Notes: a model not told the origin generated them from the sequence alone. Shown: positions 15,808-26,423, numbered from the stretch's first letter. The stretch is DNA of 26,754 nucleotides from an uncultured Clostridia bacterium (GCA_944388685.1 CALXJS010000020.1:1-26754), one strand, 5' to 3'. Program-made: numbers and translations.

Positions 15808-16857
15808 ATGGATATATATATAGAAAATCTACCAGAACTTTTAAAAAATTATTTTAAAATTTTATCACCTGAATTTCCAACATTTTTATTGGAATATATT
15901 CATACACCAGAAATGCAAAAGCAAGCGAAAATTAGTGTGACATCTGGAACAATCTATTCTAAAATGTTTGATGAAATCTGGTATTCTAGTTTAGATCATA
16001 GTGTAGCAGTGGCTTTAATTGTATGGAATTTTACAAAAGACAAAAAACAGACATTATCTGGATTGTTTCATGATATTGCAACACCTGTATTCAAGCATTG
16101 CATTGATTTCATGAATGGAGATCATGAAAAACAAGAATCAACAGAAGAATTAACAACACAAATTATACAGAATTCAAGAGAAATTATGGCTTTATTAAAT
16201 AGGGATGGTATAAAAATAGAAGAAGTATGCGATTATCACATATACCCAATAGCAGATAATGATACACCACAACTATCAGCAGATAGATTGGAATATACTT
16301 TGTCTAATGGCTTAGGTGTAAGAGAAAAATTATGGGATTTACAAACTGTAAAAAAAATTTATGAAGATATAGAAGTTCAAAAAAATGAAGAAGGAATTCC
16401 AGAATTAGGATTTAAACATAAACAAATTGCAGAAAAATTTGTGAATACCATGAGTAAATTATCATGTATTTATGTAGGAAATGAAACAAAATATTCAATG
16501 CAGTTAATTGCGGATATTGTAAAAAAGATGTATGAACAAAATCTAGTTACCAAGAAAGATTTATATACACTAAGTGAAAAAGAAATTATTCAAAAAATAG
16601 AGAACTGTCCGATTGCAGATCTTTCAAACTGTTTTAAGAAATGGGAAGATGCAACTGAAATTAAGGAAAGTGATGAATTACCTAAAGACAAATATGCAGT
16701 GGATATAAAAGTAAAACAAAGATACATTGTTCCACTTGTAGAAGAGAATAACCAATTTGTAAGAGTGGATAAAGTTTCTGAAAATGCTAAGGTAGATATA
16801 AGCAACTTTCTAAATTATAAACCAAAGAAATATGCTTATTTAGATTTTAATTTTTAA
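15808..16857 (+). CDS. HD-domain phosphohydrolase-like protein
   Basis: The 349-aa soluble protein carries an HD metal-dependent phosphohydrolase signature: H64 in LDHSVAVAL, the H88-D89 pair in SGLFHDIATPVF and D159 in LSADRLEYTL, spaced as in the superfamily. Enzymes of this type remove phosphate from nucleotides or nucleotide second messengers. The C-terminal 130 residues (from about 220) have no recognisable domain. The start ATG 15808 is supported by AGGAGGAGAGG and by the promoter just upstream. The neighbours give no clear pathway, so the substrate is unknown. Confidence 0.8.
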   Translation: MDIYIENLPELLKNYFKILSPEFPTFLLEYIHTPEMQKQAKISVTSGTIYSKMFDEIWYSSLDHSVAVALIVWNFTKDKKQTLSGLFHDIATPVFKHCIDFMNGDHEKQESTEELTTQIIQNSREIMALLNRDGIKIEEVCDYHIYPIADNDTPQLSADRLEYTLSNGLGVREKLWDLQTVKKIYEDIEVQKNEEGIPELGFKHKQIAEKFVNTMSKLSCIYVGNETKYSMQLIADIVKKMYEQNLVTKKDLYTLSEKEIIQKIENCPIADLSNCFKKWEDATEIKESDELPKDKYAVDIKVKQRYIVPLVEENNQFVRVDKVSENAKVDISNFLNYKPKKYAYLDFNF

Positions 16858-16939
16858 AGAAGCGTATACTTCAGCAAAATCGTTGATTTTGTCAATGTAT
16901 AGATATAAAAATATAAATTAGAAAAGAAAGGAATGCAAA

Positions 16940-17242
16940 ATGTTTGAAAATACAATTTCTATACAAGATATATTTTCAACAAGAAATATTATTATATATT
17001 TTGTAGTGATCAATATAATTGGTTTTTTGATTATGTTTATTGATAAGCAAAAAGCAAAAAAAGGTGCATGGAGAATTCCAGAGAAAACGTTATTTATTAT
17101 AACAGCCTTAGGTGGTGGGATTGGAACAATTGCAGGAATGTATACATTTAGACATAAAACACAAAAATTACAGTTTGTCATTGGTCTACCATTTATAACT
17201 ATTTTAGAAATTATGTTAGCTATTTATTGGATATTTTTTTAA
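16940..17242 (+). CDS. DUF1294 family membrane protein
   Basis: A 100-aa protein with helices near 17-35, 51-67 and 80-98. The DUF1294 signature is complete: IMFIDKQKAKKGAWRIPE (about 31-48), then LGGGIGTIAGM and FRHKTQKLQFVIGLP. The function of the family is not established. AAGAAAGGA precedes the ATG. The 82-base gap after the HD gene contains a small hairpin (CAAAATC/GATTTTG) without a T tract, so the two genes may be cotranscribed. Confidence 0.88.
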   Translation: MFENTISIQDIFSTRNIIIYFVVINIIGFLIMFIDKQKAKKGAWRIPEKTLFIITALGGGIGTIAGMYTFRHKTQKLQFVIGLPFITILEIMLAIYWIFF

Positions 17243-17256
17243 TATATAGTCATAAA

Positions 17257-17300
17257 AAAATAGCACACGATTTTATTTTTGTAAAATTATGTGCTATTTT
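17257..17300. terminator. Bidirectional terminator between the DUF1294 and glycosyltransferase genes
   Basis: AAAATAGCACA (17257-17267) and TGTGCTATTTT (17290-17300) are exact reverse complements; the interior can pair further (ATTTTAT with GTAAAAT). A and T tracts flank it, which suits two convergent transcripts. Confidence 0.85.
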
Positions 17301-17307
17301 GGCTTTA

Positions 17308-18553
17308 TTATCTTTCAAAATCTTTTTCTATATTTTTAATGGCTATTTTATATCTTTCTTTAAATTCATCTACTTTTTTATCAACAGAATGTTTATCCTT
17401 AGCTTCTTTAGCAATTTCTTCTCTATCAAAAACTTTTTCTCCGCTTATAACTTGTTTAACTGCTAAAGCTAATTTTTCTGAATCATCTACAGGAACTAAT
17501 ATACCAACTTTTTCATTGATAAAGTCAGGTAATCCTCCTTCATTGGTAGCGATAACTGGTGTTCCACAAGCCATTGCTTCAGCAGCAACTAATCCAAATG
17601 GTTCTCTTCTTGACGGAACACAAGAAACATCTGCTATATTGTATATATCTTTTAAAACAGTTTGAGGTTGATTTCCTAAAAATTTTACATTTTTCAAATT
17701 TAGTCTTTGGGCTTGTTCTTCTAAATCTTCTCTTAATTCTCCATCTCCTGAAATCAAAGTTAAAGTATCATCATTTTCATACATAGATGCAGCATCTAAT
17801 AATACATCTACACCTTTAAAATTAGTCAATTTTCCAACGAAAGATACTACATTTTTATAATTTCCAGAAACACCTAATTCTTGTAATACTTTGGATTTTT
17901 CTATATTTGTATCTCTTGTAAATACTTGTGTATCAATACCGTTTTTTATGCAAACTGTATTGACATCTTTTCCGTAAAATTTTTTTGGTTAATTCATGGC
18001 TATCTTCTGAAATGGTTACAACAGAATCTGCATACTTGGTAGCAAGTTTTGCCCAATTGGTTCCCCAAGAATCTTTTCTTGTAGCTTCATCTTGTATTCC
18101 CATTAAATCTGTTCCATGACAAGTGATTATCATTGGTATATCTTTTTCTTCACAACATTTTGCGGATATTCCTGCAAGTGTCCATACATGTTGAGCATGA
18201 ACAATATCAGGTCTAAATTCTTGCATTGCCTTTTTAATTTGGCTATAAAAAACTTTTTCATACTCAGTTCTTTGTTCTGGCGTCATATCTCTAAAGTTGA
18301 ATGTACTTCTTGGATGAGTTGTAAAACAAGGAAAATTCATATCACATTGATTAACCCCAGGAATCACTTCTTGATTTTTGAAAAATACAGGATATAACTG
18401 AACATTATCATATTTTTCATATTCGCTTCTATTTTCTGGAAAAACAATAGCAACGTCATCTCCTTTTCTTACGAGACTTTTAGCTAAATTAGCAGTGTAG
18501 ACTCCACTACCTGAACCTGTTAGTGGAAAATGATTTACAAATAATACTCTCAT
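17308..18553 (-). CDS. GT4-family glycosyltransferase (GT-B fold), with a one-base frameshift
   Basis: The start is ATG 18553 (MRVLFVNHFPLTGSGSGVY) behind AAAGGAG. The N-terminal frame covers the acceptor domain, including SGSGVYTANLAKSLVRKGD, DIVHAQHVWTLAG and ITCHGTDLMG, then degenerates after ELTKK. The next frame continues with FYGKDVNTVCIKNGID, SFVGKLTNFKGVDVLLDA and the donor-binding EPFGLVAAEAMACGTPVIAT motif, to a stop at 17308. Deleting one T from the T7 run at 17980-17986 (A7 on the coding strand) gives an uninterrupted protein of about 414 aa, normal for GT4. Such enzymes transfer a sugar from an activated donor, often to lipids or envelope polymers; donor and acceptor cannot be told. 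The frameshift is probably a homopolymer error. Confidence 0.88.
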
Positions 18554-18716
18554 ACTAATCTCCTTTTCATATATTATATTATAACATAACATAATATATC
18601 ACATTTTTTGGTAAACGTAAATAAAATTCGGCAATTTTTATGTTTAAGTGATAATAAATCTCATTGGGCATTTTGGTACACATAATGAAAAAAATAAATT
18701 TATAAAAAATAAAGAA

Positions 18717-19103
18717 TGTGGATAAATGAAAAAGAAAATGTGAACAACTCGTGAACGAGAAAATAGTATTTTCAATTATTCACAAAGTTATCCACAGTAT
18801 CCACAAGTATCAAAAGTGGATAAATATGACAAATAGAAAGTTAAAACGATAAACATAATATGGGGAATTTAATAAAATTGTAATAAATAAGAGAAGAAAA
18901 TGTAATAAAAGTTTGCGAAAAATGATGAAATAGCAAGAAATATAAACAAAATTATATAAAAATGAATAAATTTGAAACATAAAAAAAGTATTCTTGAAAT
19001 ATATATGTCATATAAATGTTATGGGAAAAAAGTAGAAGAATGAATAATTTTGTAGAAATATGCTATAAGTAAGCTGTGGATAACTATATATGCCTGTGTA
19101 TAA
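18717..19103. other. Cluster of DnaA boxes in a long AT-rich intergenic region (possible oriC or DnaA-binding locus)
   Basis: Five exact matches to TTATNCACA lie within 390 bases: 18717-18725 (-), 18776-18784 (+), 18788-18796 (+), 19075-19083 (-) and 19095-19103 (-). One-mismatch sites lie at 18739-18747, 18797-18805 (directly abutting the previous box) and 18815-18823. By a rough base-composition estimate, about two such boxes are expected in the whole window. Very AT-rich DNA (18824-19074) separates the two groups, as would suit an unwinding region. The whole interval 18554-19237 has no gene. dnaA, dnaN, rpmH and gidA are not in the window, so this may be an origin placed away from dnaA, or a titration or reactivation locus of datA/DARS type. 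Confidence 0.7.
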
Positions 19104-19237
19104 CATTATATAATTGTAAAAAAATATGGTGGATCTCTAAAGTCGTTTTATAAGTATTAAAAGAAACGAAAAATAGAAGAAAAGCATATAATATTATATA
19201 ATTAAAAGAAAAAAATATAAAGAGAAGTGGTGGAGAG

Positions 19238-19573
19238 ATGATAGAGAAAATAAAAAAAGCAATAAAAAGTAAGTTATACAGAGAAATGGAAGAAAAAGAT
19301 ATTGGAATAGAAGAGGCTAAGCAACTTCAAAACGAAGGTGCAATTCTTTTGGATGTTAGAAGTCCACAGGAATATCGCGAAGGTCATCTAGATGGTGCAA
19401 TTTCTATTCCGGAATATGATTTAAAAAAAGAAATAAAGACTATTATACCAGACAATAACAAAAATATTGTAGTTTATTGTAGTTCTGGTGGAAGAAGTAA
19501 AAAAGCACAAAAGATATTAAACAAATTAGGGTATCAAAATGTGTATAATATATATGGAGGGTACATGGTATAG
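19238..19573 (+). CDS. Single-domain rhodanese-like sulfurtransferase
   Basis: The 111-aa protein has a basic N-terminal helix (1-20) and one rhodanese domain: ILLDVRSPQEYREGHLDGAISIP (about 36-58) and the active loop C81-S-S-G-G-R86, with the closing YNIYGGY. Cys81 would carry a persulfide; such proteins move sulfur from thiosulfate or cysteine-derived donors to acceptors. The ribosome site is GGTGGAG just before ATG 19238. It follows the DnaA-box region and has its own short unit. The partner acceptor is unknown. Confidence 0.9.
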   Translation: MIEKIKKAIKSKLYREMEEKDIGIEEAKQLQNEGAILLDVRSPQEYREGHLDGAISIPEYDLKKEIKTIIPDNNKNIVVYCSSGGRSKKAQKILNKLGYQNVYNIYGGYMV

Positions 19574-19621
19574 AATATAGTAAGATTGTACATTATAAGC
19601 TACAATTTGAGACAAAGGCTA

Positions 19622-19650
19622 TTTACAGAATAAGCAAAATATAGTAAAAT
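19622..19650 (+). promoter_or_regulatory. Sigma-A promoter of the transglutaminase-like gene and lepA
   Basis: TTTACA (19622-19627), 17 bases, TAAAAT (19645-19650). The next start codon (19669) is about 12 bases beyond the expected transcription start. Confidence 0.6.
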
Positions 19651-19668
19651 AAAAATGGTGATATTTAG

Positions 19669-21318
19669 ATGGAAAATAAAAACATAAAAAGACAAGTAAA
19701 AAAGCTAGTACAACAAAAGAAGTATGAAGATGTATATGTAATTTATGGGCGAAAATGGTTTAAAAAATATGTTCCGAAGAGATATCAAAAGCAAGATAGA
19801 AAAAAATTATGGAGAGAAGGAAAATTTCTAGATATCTATAATAAATATGGAAAACTTATTGAAGAAGAAGTAAAAGAAATAGATATAGAAATGGAAACAG
19901 GGAAAGAACTGGCAAAAAGACAGAAAATAAAAATTTTGTGTAGGGAAACGTTAAATGTAGCATTATCAACAATTTTGGTGTCAGTATTAGGATTGAGCAC
20001 AGCTAAGAAAATTATAGAAGGTGTTTATATTGACAATCAGATAAATAAGAATCATAAAAAGTATGAAAAAGAAATTGAAGCATATGAAAAAGAGATTAAA
20101 ACATATGCGAAAAATATAAATCAAAAAAATTATACGGATTTAGAAATTTTTATAAAACTTATGAAAGATATTTATCAGACAACAAGAGGGTATGGAACTC
20201 CGGAGACAGATGTTAAGGGATATTATGGAATGGATATGCAAGAAGGTGGAATTGGTGTTTGCAGAAACATAGCGGATAATATGGCAGATAAGTTAAATGA
20301 AATTAATCCAGATTATAATGCAAGATCTATTGGAGTGATTTCCAATTATTCTGATATTGAATATAATAATATAATACAAAAAACCAATTTAGATGGAGGT
20401 ATGCTATTAATCAATAGAGGAAATGAAGCTAGATTATATGATGATTCAGGGGAATTAGTGAAAATAGCGACAAAAGAAAGTGACAGAGAAGTGATACAAA
20501 AATATGAAAATGGAAAAATCGTAAGCAAAGAGATTAGCTTTCAAGAAGATAATGTTGAGATAGAAGAGACATATGAGGAAAATCGATTAACATATAGAAG
20601 AATAAGTAAAGATAATGAATTTATTCAAGAAGCTTATAATGAAGATGGTAGTAAGGCTTGGGAGAATATTTCAGATAAAGATAAGATAGTAACTATGCAT
20701 TATACTGATGGGGAATTGTCTACGAAAGTAATAGAGGAAGAAGATAAACGAACTACTTTTAGCTATAGAAATGGAGAGATGATAGCAAAAACTGAACAAG
20801 AATCAGAAGAATATTATAATTGCTATCTTTTTAATCAAAAAAACAAAAAAGAAAAAGATAGTATAGAAGCAAAAAGAGAAACAACTCCTAATCATGTTGT
20901 AGTAATAGCAGATGTGGAGGCAGATAATGCAACGATTATTTTAGACCCAACAAATTGTACAATTGGTACATATAAAGATGGAGACATAATTATGTTTAAT
21001 GAAACGGAAGATAAGGAACCAATTAAAAGAACTTTTACAGGAGATGTTCTATATTCAGGAACAGAAAATTTTATAGAATATCCAAAGGAATGGATACAAA
21101 GCTTTTTAGATCCTTTGATATCAGTAGAAGAATTGGAAGCAAAATATGGTGTAGAAGCACAAAACAAGGCATTAGCTAAGATTGAAAAAGAAGATAAAAA
21201 GAAAAGTTTTAAAGATGAAATAAAATTTGAAGGACAAATGACAGGAAATGAAATTGTATATAATGTTACAGAAGGAAAAGCAAACATATTTGGAAAGGAT
21301 TATGATTTAACAAAATAA
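19669..21318 (+). CDS. Membrane-anchored transglutaminase-like (papain-fold) protein with a large internal insertion
   Basis: A 549-aa protein. Residues 1-62 contain two copies of a helical repeat (KKLxxxxKYxDxYxxYG at 11-27 and 45-61). One membrane helix lies near 93-115, then a coiled coil (125-152). The second half has the order of a transglutaminase-like catalytic site: C198 in [12 protein letters not shown]409 in NHVVVIADV and D426 in ILDPTN. Between Cys and His are about 200 residues instead of the usual 40-60, carrying MORN/YD-like strand repeats ([32 protein letters not shown] and [10 protein letters not shown]). Cleavage or crosslinking activity is inferred from the triad only. The ribosome site is weak (GGTGAT). 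lepA follows after 14 bases. Confidence 0.7.
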   Translation: MENKNIKRQVKKLVQQKKYEDVYVIYGRKWFKKYVPKRYQKQDRKKLWREGKFLDIYNKYGKLIEEEVKEIDIEMETGKELAKRQKIKILCRETLNVALSTILVSVLGLSTAKKIIEGVYIDNQINKNHKKYEKEIEAYEKEIKTYAKNINQKNYTDLEIFIKLMKDIYQTTRGYGTPETDVKGYYGMDMQEGGIGVCRNIADNMADKLNEINPDYNARSIGVISNYSDIEYNNIIQKTNLDGGMLLINRGNEARLYDDSGELVKIATKESDREVIQKYENGKIVSKEISFQEDNVEIEETYEENRLTYRRISKDNEFIQEAYNEDGSKAWENISDKDKIVTMHYTDGELSTKVIEEEDKRTTFSYRNGEMIAKTEQESEEYYNCYLFNQKNKKEKDSIEAKRETTPNHVVVIADVEADNATIILDPTNCTIGTYKDGDIIMFNETEDKEPIKRTFTGDVLYSGTENFIEYPKEWIQSFLDPLISVEELEAKYGVEAQNKALAKIEKEDKKKSFKDEIKFEGQMTGNEIVYNVTEGKANIFGKDYDLTK

Positions 21319-21332
21319 AAAATGGAGGAAAA

Positions 21333-23144
21333 ATGGATAACAGACAAGCACATATTAGAAATTTTAGTATTATTGCACATATAGACCATGGAAAGTCAAC
21401 ACTAGCAGATAGGTTAATTGAAATGACAGGTGTATTATCTAAAAGAGAAATGGAAAGTCAAGTATTAGATAATATGGAGATTGAAAAAGAAAGAGGTATT
21501 ACCATAAAGTCACAAGCAGTTAGAATGATTTATAAAGCAAAAGATGGACAAGAATATACCTTTAATTTAATTGATACACCAGGACATGTTGACTTTAATT
21601 ATGAAGTTTCTAGAAGTTTAGCAGCCTGTGATGGGGCTATTTTGGTTGTTGATAGTAGTCAAGGCGTGGAAGCACAAACGTTAGCAAATGTATATTTAGC
21701 AATTGACAATAACTTAGAAATATTACCAGTATTAAATAAAATTGATTTGCCAAATGCAAGAGTTGATGAAGTTAAACATGAAATTGAAGATATTATCGGA
21801 ATACCAGCAGAGGATGCACCATGTATTTCAGCAAAAACGGGATTAAATGTAGAAGAGGTGTTAGAAAGAATTGTAACAGATTTGCCAGCACCTAAAGGAG
21901 ATGAAAATGCAAAAACCAAATGTTTAATTTTCGATTCTTATTATGATAATTACAAAGGTGCAGTAGCTTATGTAAGAGTAATGGATGGAAAAGTAAAATT
22001 AGGGGATGAAATCAAACTAATGGCCACCAATAAAACATTTACGGTTGCAGAAGTTGGTTATTTTATTCCAGGTTCTTATATGCCTACATCAGAAATTAAA
22101 GCAGGAGAAGTAGGGTATATTGCAGCAAGTATCAAAAGTCTATCAGATATTCATGTAGGAGATACCATTACTTTAAAAGATAATCCAGCAGATGAACCTT
22201 TGAAAGGATATAAAAAAGTAACACCTATGGTATATTGTGGATTATATCCAGTAGATGGTAGCCAATATGAAGATTTGAAGGAAGCATTGGAAAAATTAAA
22301 ACTAAATGATGCGGCATTAGAATTTGAACAAGAAACATCAGCAGCATTAGGTTTTGGATTTCGTTGTGGATTCTTAGGGTTATTACATTTAGAAATTATA
22401 GAAGAAAGAATTGATAGAGAATTTGATTTAGGGTTAATTACAACAGCACCATCTGTTATATATAAAGTACATAAAACCACAGGAGAGGTGATTGAACTAT
22501 ATAATCCAGAAGATTTACCAACACCACAGGAAATATCTTATATTGAAGAACCTTATGTAACAGCCAATATCTTAACACCAAAAGAATATGTAGGAAATAT
22601 CATGGAATTGTGTCAAAGAAGAAGAGGCATTTATATTGATATGAAATACTTGGACGAAAATCGCGTTACTTTAACATATGAAATGCCATTAAATGAAATT
22701 ATCTATGATTTCTTTGACAATTTAAAATCAAAAACAAAAGGATATGCATCATTAGATTATGAATTTAAAGAATATAGAAGGTCTGAATTGGTGAAATTAG
22801 ATATTTATATTAATGGAGAACCAGTAGATGCTTTGAGTTTTATTGTTCATAGAGACAGTGCCTATGATAGAGGAAAGAAAATGGTAGAAAAATTAAAAAC
22901 GGTTATTCCAAGAAAATTATTTAAAATTCCAATTCAAGCAGCAGTAGGTGGAAAGATTATTGCAAGAGAGACGATATCAGCAATGAGGAAAGATGTTTTA
23001 GCAAAATGTTATGGTGGTGATATCACAAGAAAGAAAAAATTGCTAGAAAAACAAAAACGAGGAAAGAAAAAAATGCGTGAAATTGGAAATGTAGAAATTC
23101 CTCAAGAAGCATTTTTATCCGTATTAAAATTAGATGATGAGTAA
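21333..23144 (+). CDS. lepA: Elongation factor 4 (LepA)
   Basis: A ribosome-associated GTPase related to EF-G that acts on stalled or mispositioned ribosomes and in initiation. The 603-aa protein is of normal length. GTPase motifs are AHIDHGKST (15-23), DTPGHVD (81-87), NKID (135-138) and SAKTG (166-170). The LepA-specific C-terminal domain ends with [25 protein letters not shown] precedes ATG 21333. It sits in a row with the transglutaminase-like gene, the amidohydrolase-like gene (27-base gap) and rlmB, probably cotranscribed. Confidence 0.98.
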   Translation: MDNRQAHIRNFSIIAHIDHGKSTLADRLIEMTGVLSKREMESQVLDNMEIEKERGITIKSQAVRMIYKAKDGQEYTFNLIDTPGHVDFNYEVSRSLAACDGAILVVDSSQGVEAQTLANVYLAIDNNLEILPVLNKIDLPNARVDEVKHEIEDIIGIPAEDAPCISAKTGLNVEEVLERIVTDLPAPKGDENAKTKCLIFDSYYDNYKGAVAYVRVMDGKVKLGDEIKLMATNKTFTVAEVGYFIPGSYMPTSEIKAGEVGYIAASIKSLSDIHVGDTITLKDNPADEPLKGYKKVTPMVYCGLYPVDGSQYEDLKEALEKLKLNDAALEFEQETSAALGFGFRCGFLGLLHLEIIEERIDREFDLGLITTAPSVIYKVHKTTGEVIELYNPEDLPTPQEISYIEEPYVTANILTPKEYVGNIMELCQRRRGIYIDMKYLDENRVTLTYEMPLNEIIYDFFDNLKSKTKGYASLDYEFKEYRRSELVKLDIYINGEPVDALSFIVHRDSAYDRGKKMVEKLKTVIPRKLFKIPIQAAVGGKIIARETISAMRKDVLAKCYGGDITRKKKLLEKQKRGKKKMREIGNVEIPQEAFLSVLKLDDE

Positions 23145-23171
23145 TTTTTAAATAGATATTTAGAGGTTGAT

Positions 23172-23816
23172 ATGAATGAACTAAGAAAACAGATAGTATT
23201 TTACAATAATAAAATAATACAAAATGAAAATAAATTGTTTGAAATAGAAGAAGGTACAGTTCCAATCATGTTGTCTGCACCACATTGTGTACCACAAACA
23301 AGAAATGGTATAATAAAACCAAAAGAAGGAGAAACAGGTGCAATTGTTCAAATATTAGCTAAAAAGACAGAATGTTATGCTATTTTTAAAACAAGTCATC
23401 GAAATGATGATGCAAATTATGACATAGATAAAAATGTATATAAAGAAAATCTTAGAGAAATTATAAAAAGAGAAAATATAAAACTATTATTAGATTTTCA
23501 TGGTGCAAAAAATGAAAATACTTTTGATGTAGAAATAGGAACTGATGAAGGAAAAAATATAAACCAAGAAAATGGCATAGTAATAGAATTAAAAGAAAAA
23601 TTAAAGCATCAAGGGATTTTTAATATAGTAGAAAATCAAAAATTCAAAGCAAGTTCAATACACACAATATCTAAATATATTCATGAAACAACAAATATAC
23701 CATGTATTCAATTAGAAATAACAGGAAGATATAGGCATATAGAATATTTGGATGGAATAAAAAAGTTAATTATAGGAATGGAAGAATTTATAGAAACAAT
23801 GAAGGAGAAATTATAA
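23172..23816 (+). CDS. N-formylglutamate amidohydrolase-like zinc hydrolase
   Basis: The 214-aa protein shows the pattern of the N-formylglutamate amidohydrolase family (a zinc carboxypeptidase-like fold): PIMLSAPHCVPQTR with H38, the GET motif near 53-55, LLLDFHGA with D108 and H110, and IQLEITGRYR with E182. Family members cut N-formylglutamate, an end step of one histidine-degradation route, or related amides. No histidine-degradation genes are nearby, so the substrate is open. It directly precedes rlmB with no gap (stop 23814-23816, ATG 23817) and carries the latter's ribosome binding site AAGGAG in its last codons. Confidence 0.68.
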   Translation: MNELRKQIVFYNNKIIQNENKLFEIEEGTVPIMLSAPHCVPQTRNGIIKPKEGETGAIVQILAKKTECYAIFKTSHRNDDANYDIDKNVYKENLREIIKRENIKLLLDFHGAKNENTFDVEIGTDEGKNINQENGIVIELKEKLKHQGIFNIVENQKFKASSIHTISKYIHETTNIPCIQLEITGRYRHIEYLDGIKKLIIGMEEFIETMKEKL

Positions 23817-24566
23817 ATGAAAGAACAAAATTATGAAGATCAGGTAGAAGGAAGAAATGCTGTATTAGAATTATTGGAAAGCGGAAAAGACATCAATAAA
23901 ATATTTGTAACAAGAGGAGAAAAACATGGTTCAATTAATAAAATTATAGCTATTGCAAAAGAAAGAAAAATTATCATTGTAGAAAAAGATAAAAGACAAA
24001 TGGAGCAAATGGCACAAAATCAAAATTATCAAGGAGTTATTGCAATAGTACCTCCTTTTGAATATTGCGAAATAGAAGATATTTTAGATAGAGCAAAAGA
24101 ATTAAACGAAGACCCGTTTATACTTATATTAGATGGAATAGAAGATCCTCATAATTTGGGTTCCATCATAAGAACAGCTGAAACAGCAGGTGTGCATGGT
24201 ATTATTATTCCCAAAAGAAGAGCAGCGTCAGTAAATAGTACAGTAAATAAGGTATCAGCAGGAGCGGTTCAATATATGAAAATTGCAAGAGTGACCAATA
24301 TAACAGATGCAATTGAAAAATTAAAAGAAAGTGGGCTATGGATTTGCGGAACAGATATAAATACGGACAAATATTATTATAATCAAGATTTAACAGGGCC
24401 AATTGGAATTGTTATTGGAAATGAAGGAAATGGAATTAGCGAAAAAGTAAAGAAAAATTGTGATTTTTTAGTAAAAATACCAATGAAAGGAAAGGTAACA
24501 TCTTTGAATGCAGCAGTTTCTGCAGGAATTATTGTCTATGAAGTTGTAAAACAAAAGAAAAAATAG
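23817..24566 (+). CDS. rlmB: 23S rRNA 2'-O-methyltransferase of TrmH/RlmB type
   Basis: A SPOUT-class enzyme that methylates a ribose of 23S rRNA (G2251 in E. coli RlmB) with S-adenosylmethionine. The 249-aa protein has the N-terminal substrate-binding domain (GRNAVLELLESGKDINK, then FVTRGEKH). The three knotted SPOUT motifs follow: ILDGIEDPHNLGSIIRTAE, IGIVIGNEGNGIS and IPMKGKVTSLNAAVSAGII. The closely related TrmH proteins modify tRNA, so the exact target is inferred from overall similarity to RlmB. Its start abuts the previous gene's stop. Confidence 0.9.
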   Translation: MKEQNYEDQVEGRNAVLELLESGKDINKIFVTRGEKHGSINKIIAIAKERKIIIVEKDKRQMEQMAQNQNYQGVIAIVPPFEYCEIEDILDRAKELNEDPFILILDGIEDPHNLGSIIRTAETAGVHGIIIPKRRAASVNSTVNKVSAGAVQYMKIARVTNITDAIEKLKESGLWICGTDINTDKYYYNQDLTGPIGIVIGNEGNGISEKVKKNCDFLVKIPMKGKVTSLNAAVSAGIIVYEVVKQKKK

Positions 24567-24581
24567 CAGGGAGGAAAAAAT

Positions 24582-26417
24582 ATGATAATGCCGAGGAAAA
24601 AAAGAAGAACTATAAAAGCTATAATTGTTATGATAATTTTGGCGATTATATTAGGAATATGTCTATTGTTATATACTTTGACAGATATGTTTAAATCAAA
24701 TGATATATTATTTAATAAATATGTTGGTCAATTAGTTGAAAATATAGTACCAATGCTCAACGAAGAAAATATGATAACACTAAAAGAAACATTAGCTGAA
24801 AACAAATTATCATTAGATACAAATGTAAATATAACATATAGTGGAGAAGAAAATACCGATAACGGAATCAATAATCTTAAAATGCATATAGAAGGAAATA
24901 CGGAAAAGCGTACAGGATATAATTATCAAAATATACAGATTTTGCAAAATGAAGATGTATTAGCAGGCATTGAATACATACAAGAAGAAGCACTTTCTGG
25001 AATTAGATTAAATGGAATAAAACAATTTTTATCTACCAATATACAAGATGAAAGTGATAATGAGATTCAGTTAATTTATAATTTGGCAAATACAAATTTT
25101 ATAGAATTGTTAAAAATAACTTCTGAAGAATTACGAACTTTGGAAGATAAATATGTAAATATAATTATTGAAAATATATCTAATGCTAGTTATTCAAAAC
25201 AAAGTGATGTTGTATTAGAAATAAATGAAGAAAAATATAATACAGATGCATATAGTCTTACGATTACCAAAGAACAATTTAATAATATATATATTAAGAT
25301 ATTACAAGAAATTAAACAAGATGAAATTATTTTATCAAAATTAGAAAAAGTAGATAATGCCATAAATACATTTTATCAATTAATACAAGATGCAGATACG
25401 TCAAATTTAAGACAAAAATTCATTCAAAAAGTAGAAGATACAATAGAGGAAATACAAAGTTCTAATATAGGAAATGATCAAAGAACAATTACTGTTTATG
25501 AAACAGATGGAAGAGCAATAAGTTTAGCAATTGATACAGAAGAGTATTTTATAAGTTTAGATGTATTGAATACACAGGAAAATAATTTTATTAATTTTTT
25601 AGGGAATGAAAAAATCGAAGAGAATGAAAAAGAAAATAGTTTTGATTTAAAAATAGAAAAAACATTTACTGAAAACAACCAAGAAATTAAATTAAACTAT
25701 AATATAGTAGAAGAAGGAGAAAAAACAGCAAATGAAATCTTAATCAATCAAAAAATGGAAGATGCCTCTAAGATAAGCAATTATTATACTATTAGTAGAA
25801 GTGTAGAAGAAAATCGTTTAGACATTTCCATCGAAAATGTTACAAATGTTGTTAATGATTTTGTTTCAAAAGAACAATTGGCAGAAAATGAAAATAATAT
25901 TATTATAGAAGAATTAACTGAAGAACAAGAGGAAAATGTAAGGAGTAATATAGAAGATAACATTTTCACGCAATTAAATAATATACAACAAGTGGTTTCT
26001 TTTGAAAGCATAAGAAATATGTTAGTACAGGTGAAGATAATAGAAGAGGAATTAGAAAAAATATCTAATGAAGAAATTACAGAAGCGGAAAGAATTCGAT
26101 TTAATTCTGATTTTGAATTTTTTGAAGGTGAAAATATTAGCAAAGAGAGATTACTTGAATTATTAAATTTAACAAAGGAAAACATAGAGGATATTGTAAT
26201 TACACAATACCAACAACAGAGGTCTTCTAACACTCAATCCAATCCATTAGAGTATATGTTAAAGATTAATAGAAATAAAGAAGAAGGAAATTTAGAATTA
26301 GCAGAAGAATTTATAAATACAATAACAGAAAGTAGAAATAATCTTTTTTCAGTAAGATTAGAATACAATGAAGAAACCGGTCTAATAAATAGCGTGTACA
26401 TTACTATACAAAAATAA
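24582..26417 (+). CDS. Large membrane-anchored protein of unknown function
   Basis: A 611-aa protein starting at ATG 24582, seven bases after GGGAGG. A basic tail (PRKKRRTIK) leads into one membrane helix (about 11-32); the rest is acidic, Asn/Glu/Ile-rich and predicted to be outside the cell, with long alternating strand and helix stretches and no cysteine. I recognise no domain. It is last in the row that begins with the transglutaminase-like gene, 15 bases after rlmB, and ends at a clear terminator. A surface or cell-wall-associated role is possible. Confidence 0.68.
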   Translation: MIMPRKKRRTIKAIIVMIILAIILGICLLLYTLTDMFKSNDILFNKYVGQLVENIVPMLNEENMITLKETLAENKLSLDTNVNITYSGEENTDNGINNLKMHIEGNTEKRTGYNYQNIQILQNEDVLAGIEYIQEEALSGIRLNGIKQFLSTNIQDESDNEIQLIYNLANTNFIELLKITSEELRTLEDKYVNIIIENISNASYSKQSDVVLEINEEKYNTDAYSLTITKEQFNNIYIKILQEIKQDEIILSKLEKVDNAINTFYQLIQDADTSNLRQKFIQKVEDTIEEIQSSNIGNDQRTITVYETDGRAISLAIDTEEYFISLDVLNTQENNFINFLGNEKIEENEKENSFDLKIEKTFTENNQEIKLNYNIVEEGEKTANEILINQKMEDASKISNYYTISRSVEENRLDISIENVTNVVNDFVSKEQLAENENNIIIEELTEEQEENVRSNIEDNIFTQLNNIQQVVSFESIRNMLVQVKIIEEELEKISNEEITEAERIRFNSDFEFFEGENISKERLLELLNLTKENIEDIVITQYQQQRSSNTQSNPLEYMLKINRNKEEGNLELAEEFINTITESRNNLFSVRLEYNEETGLINSVYITIQK

Positions 26418-26423
26418 TGATAT

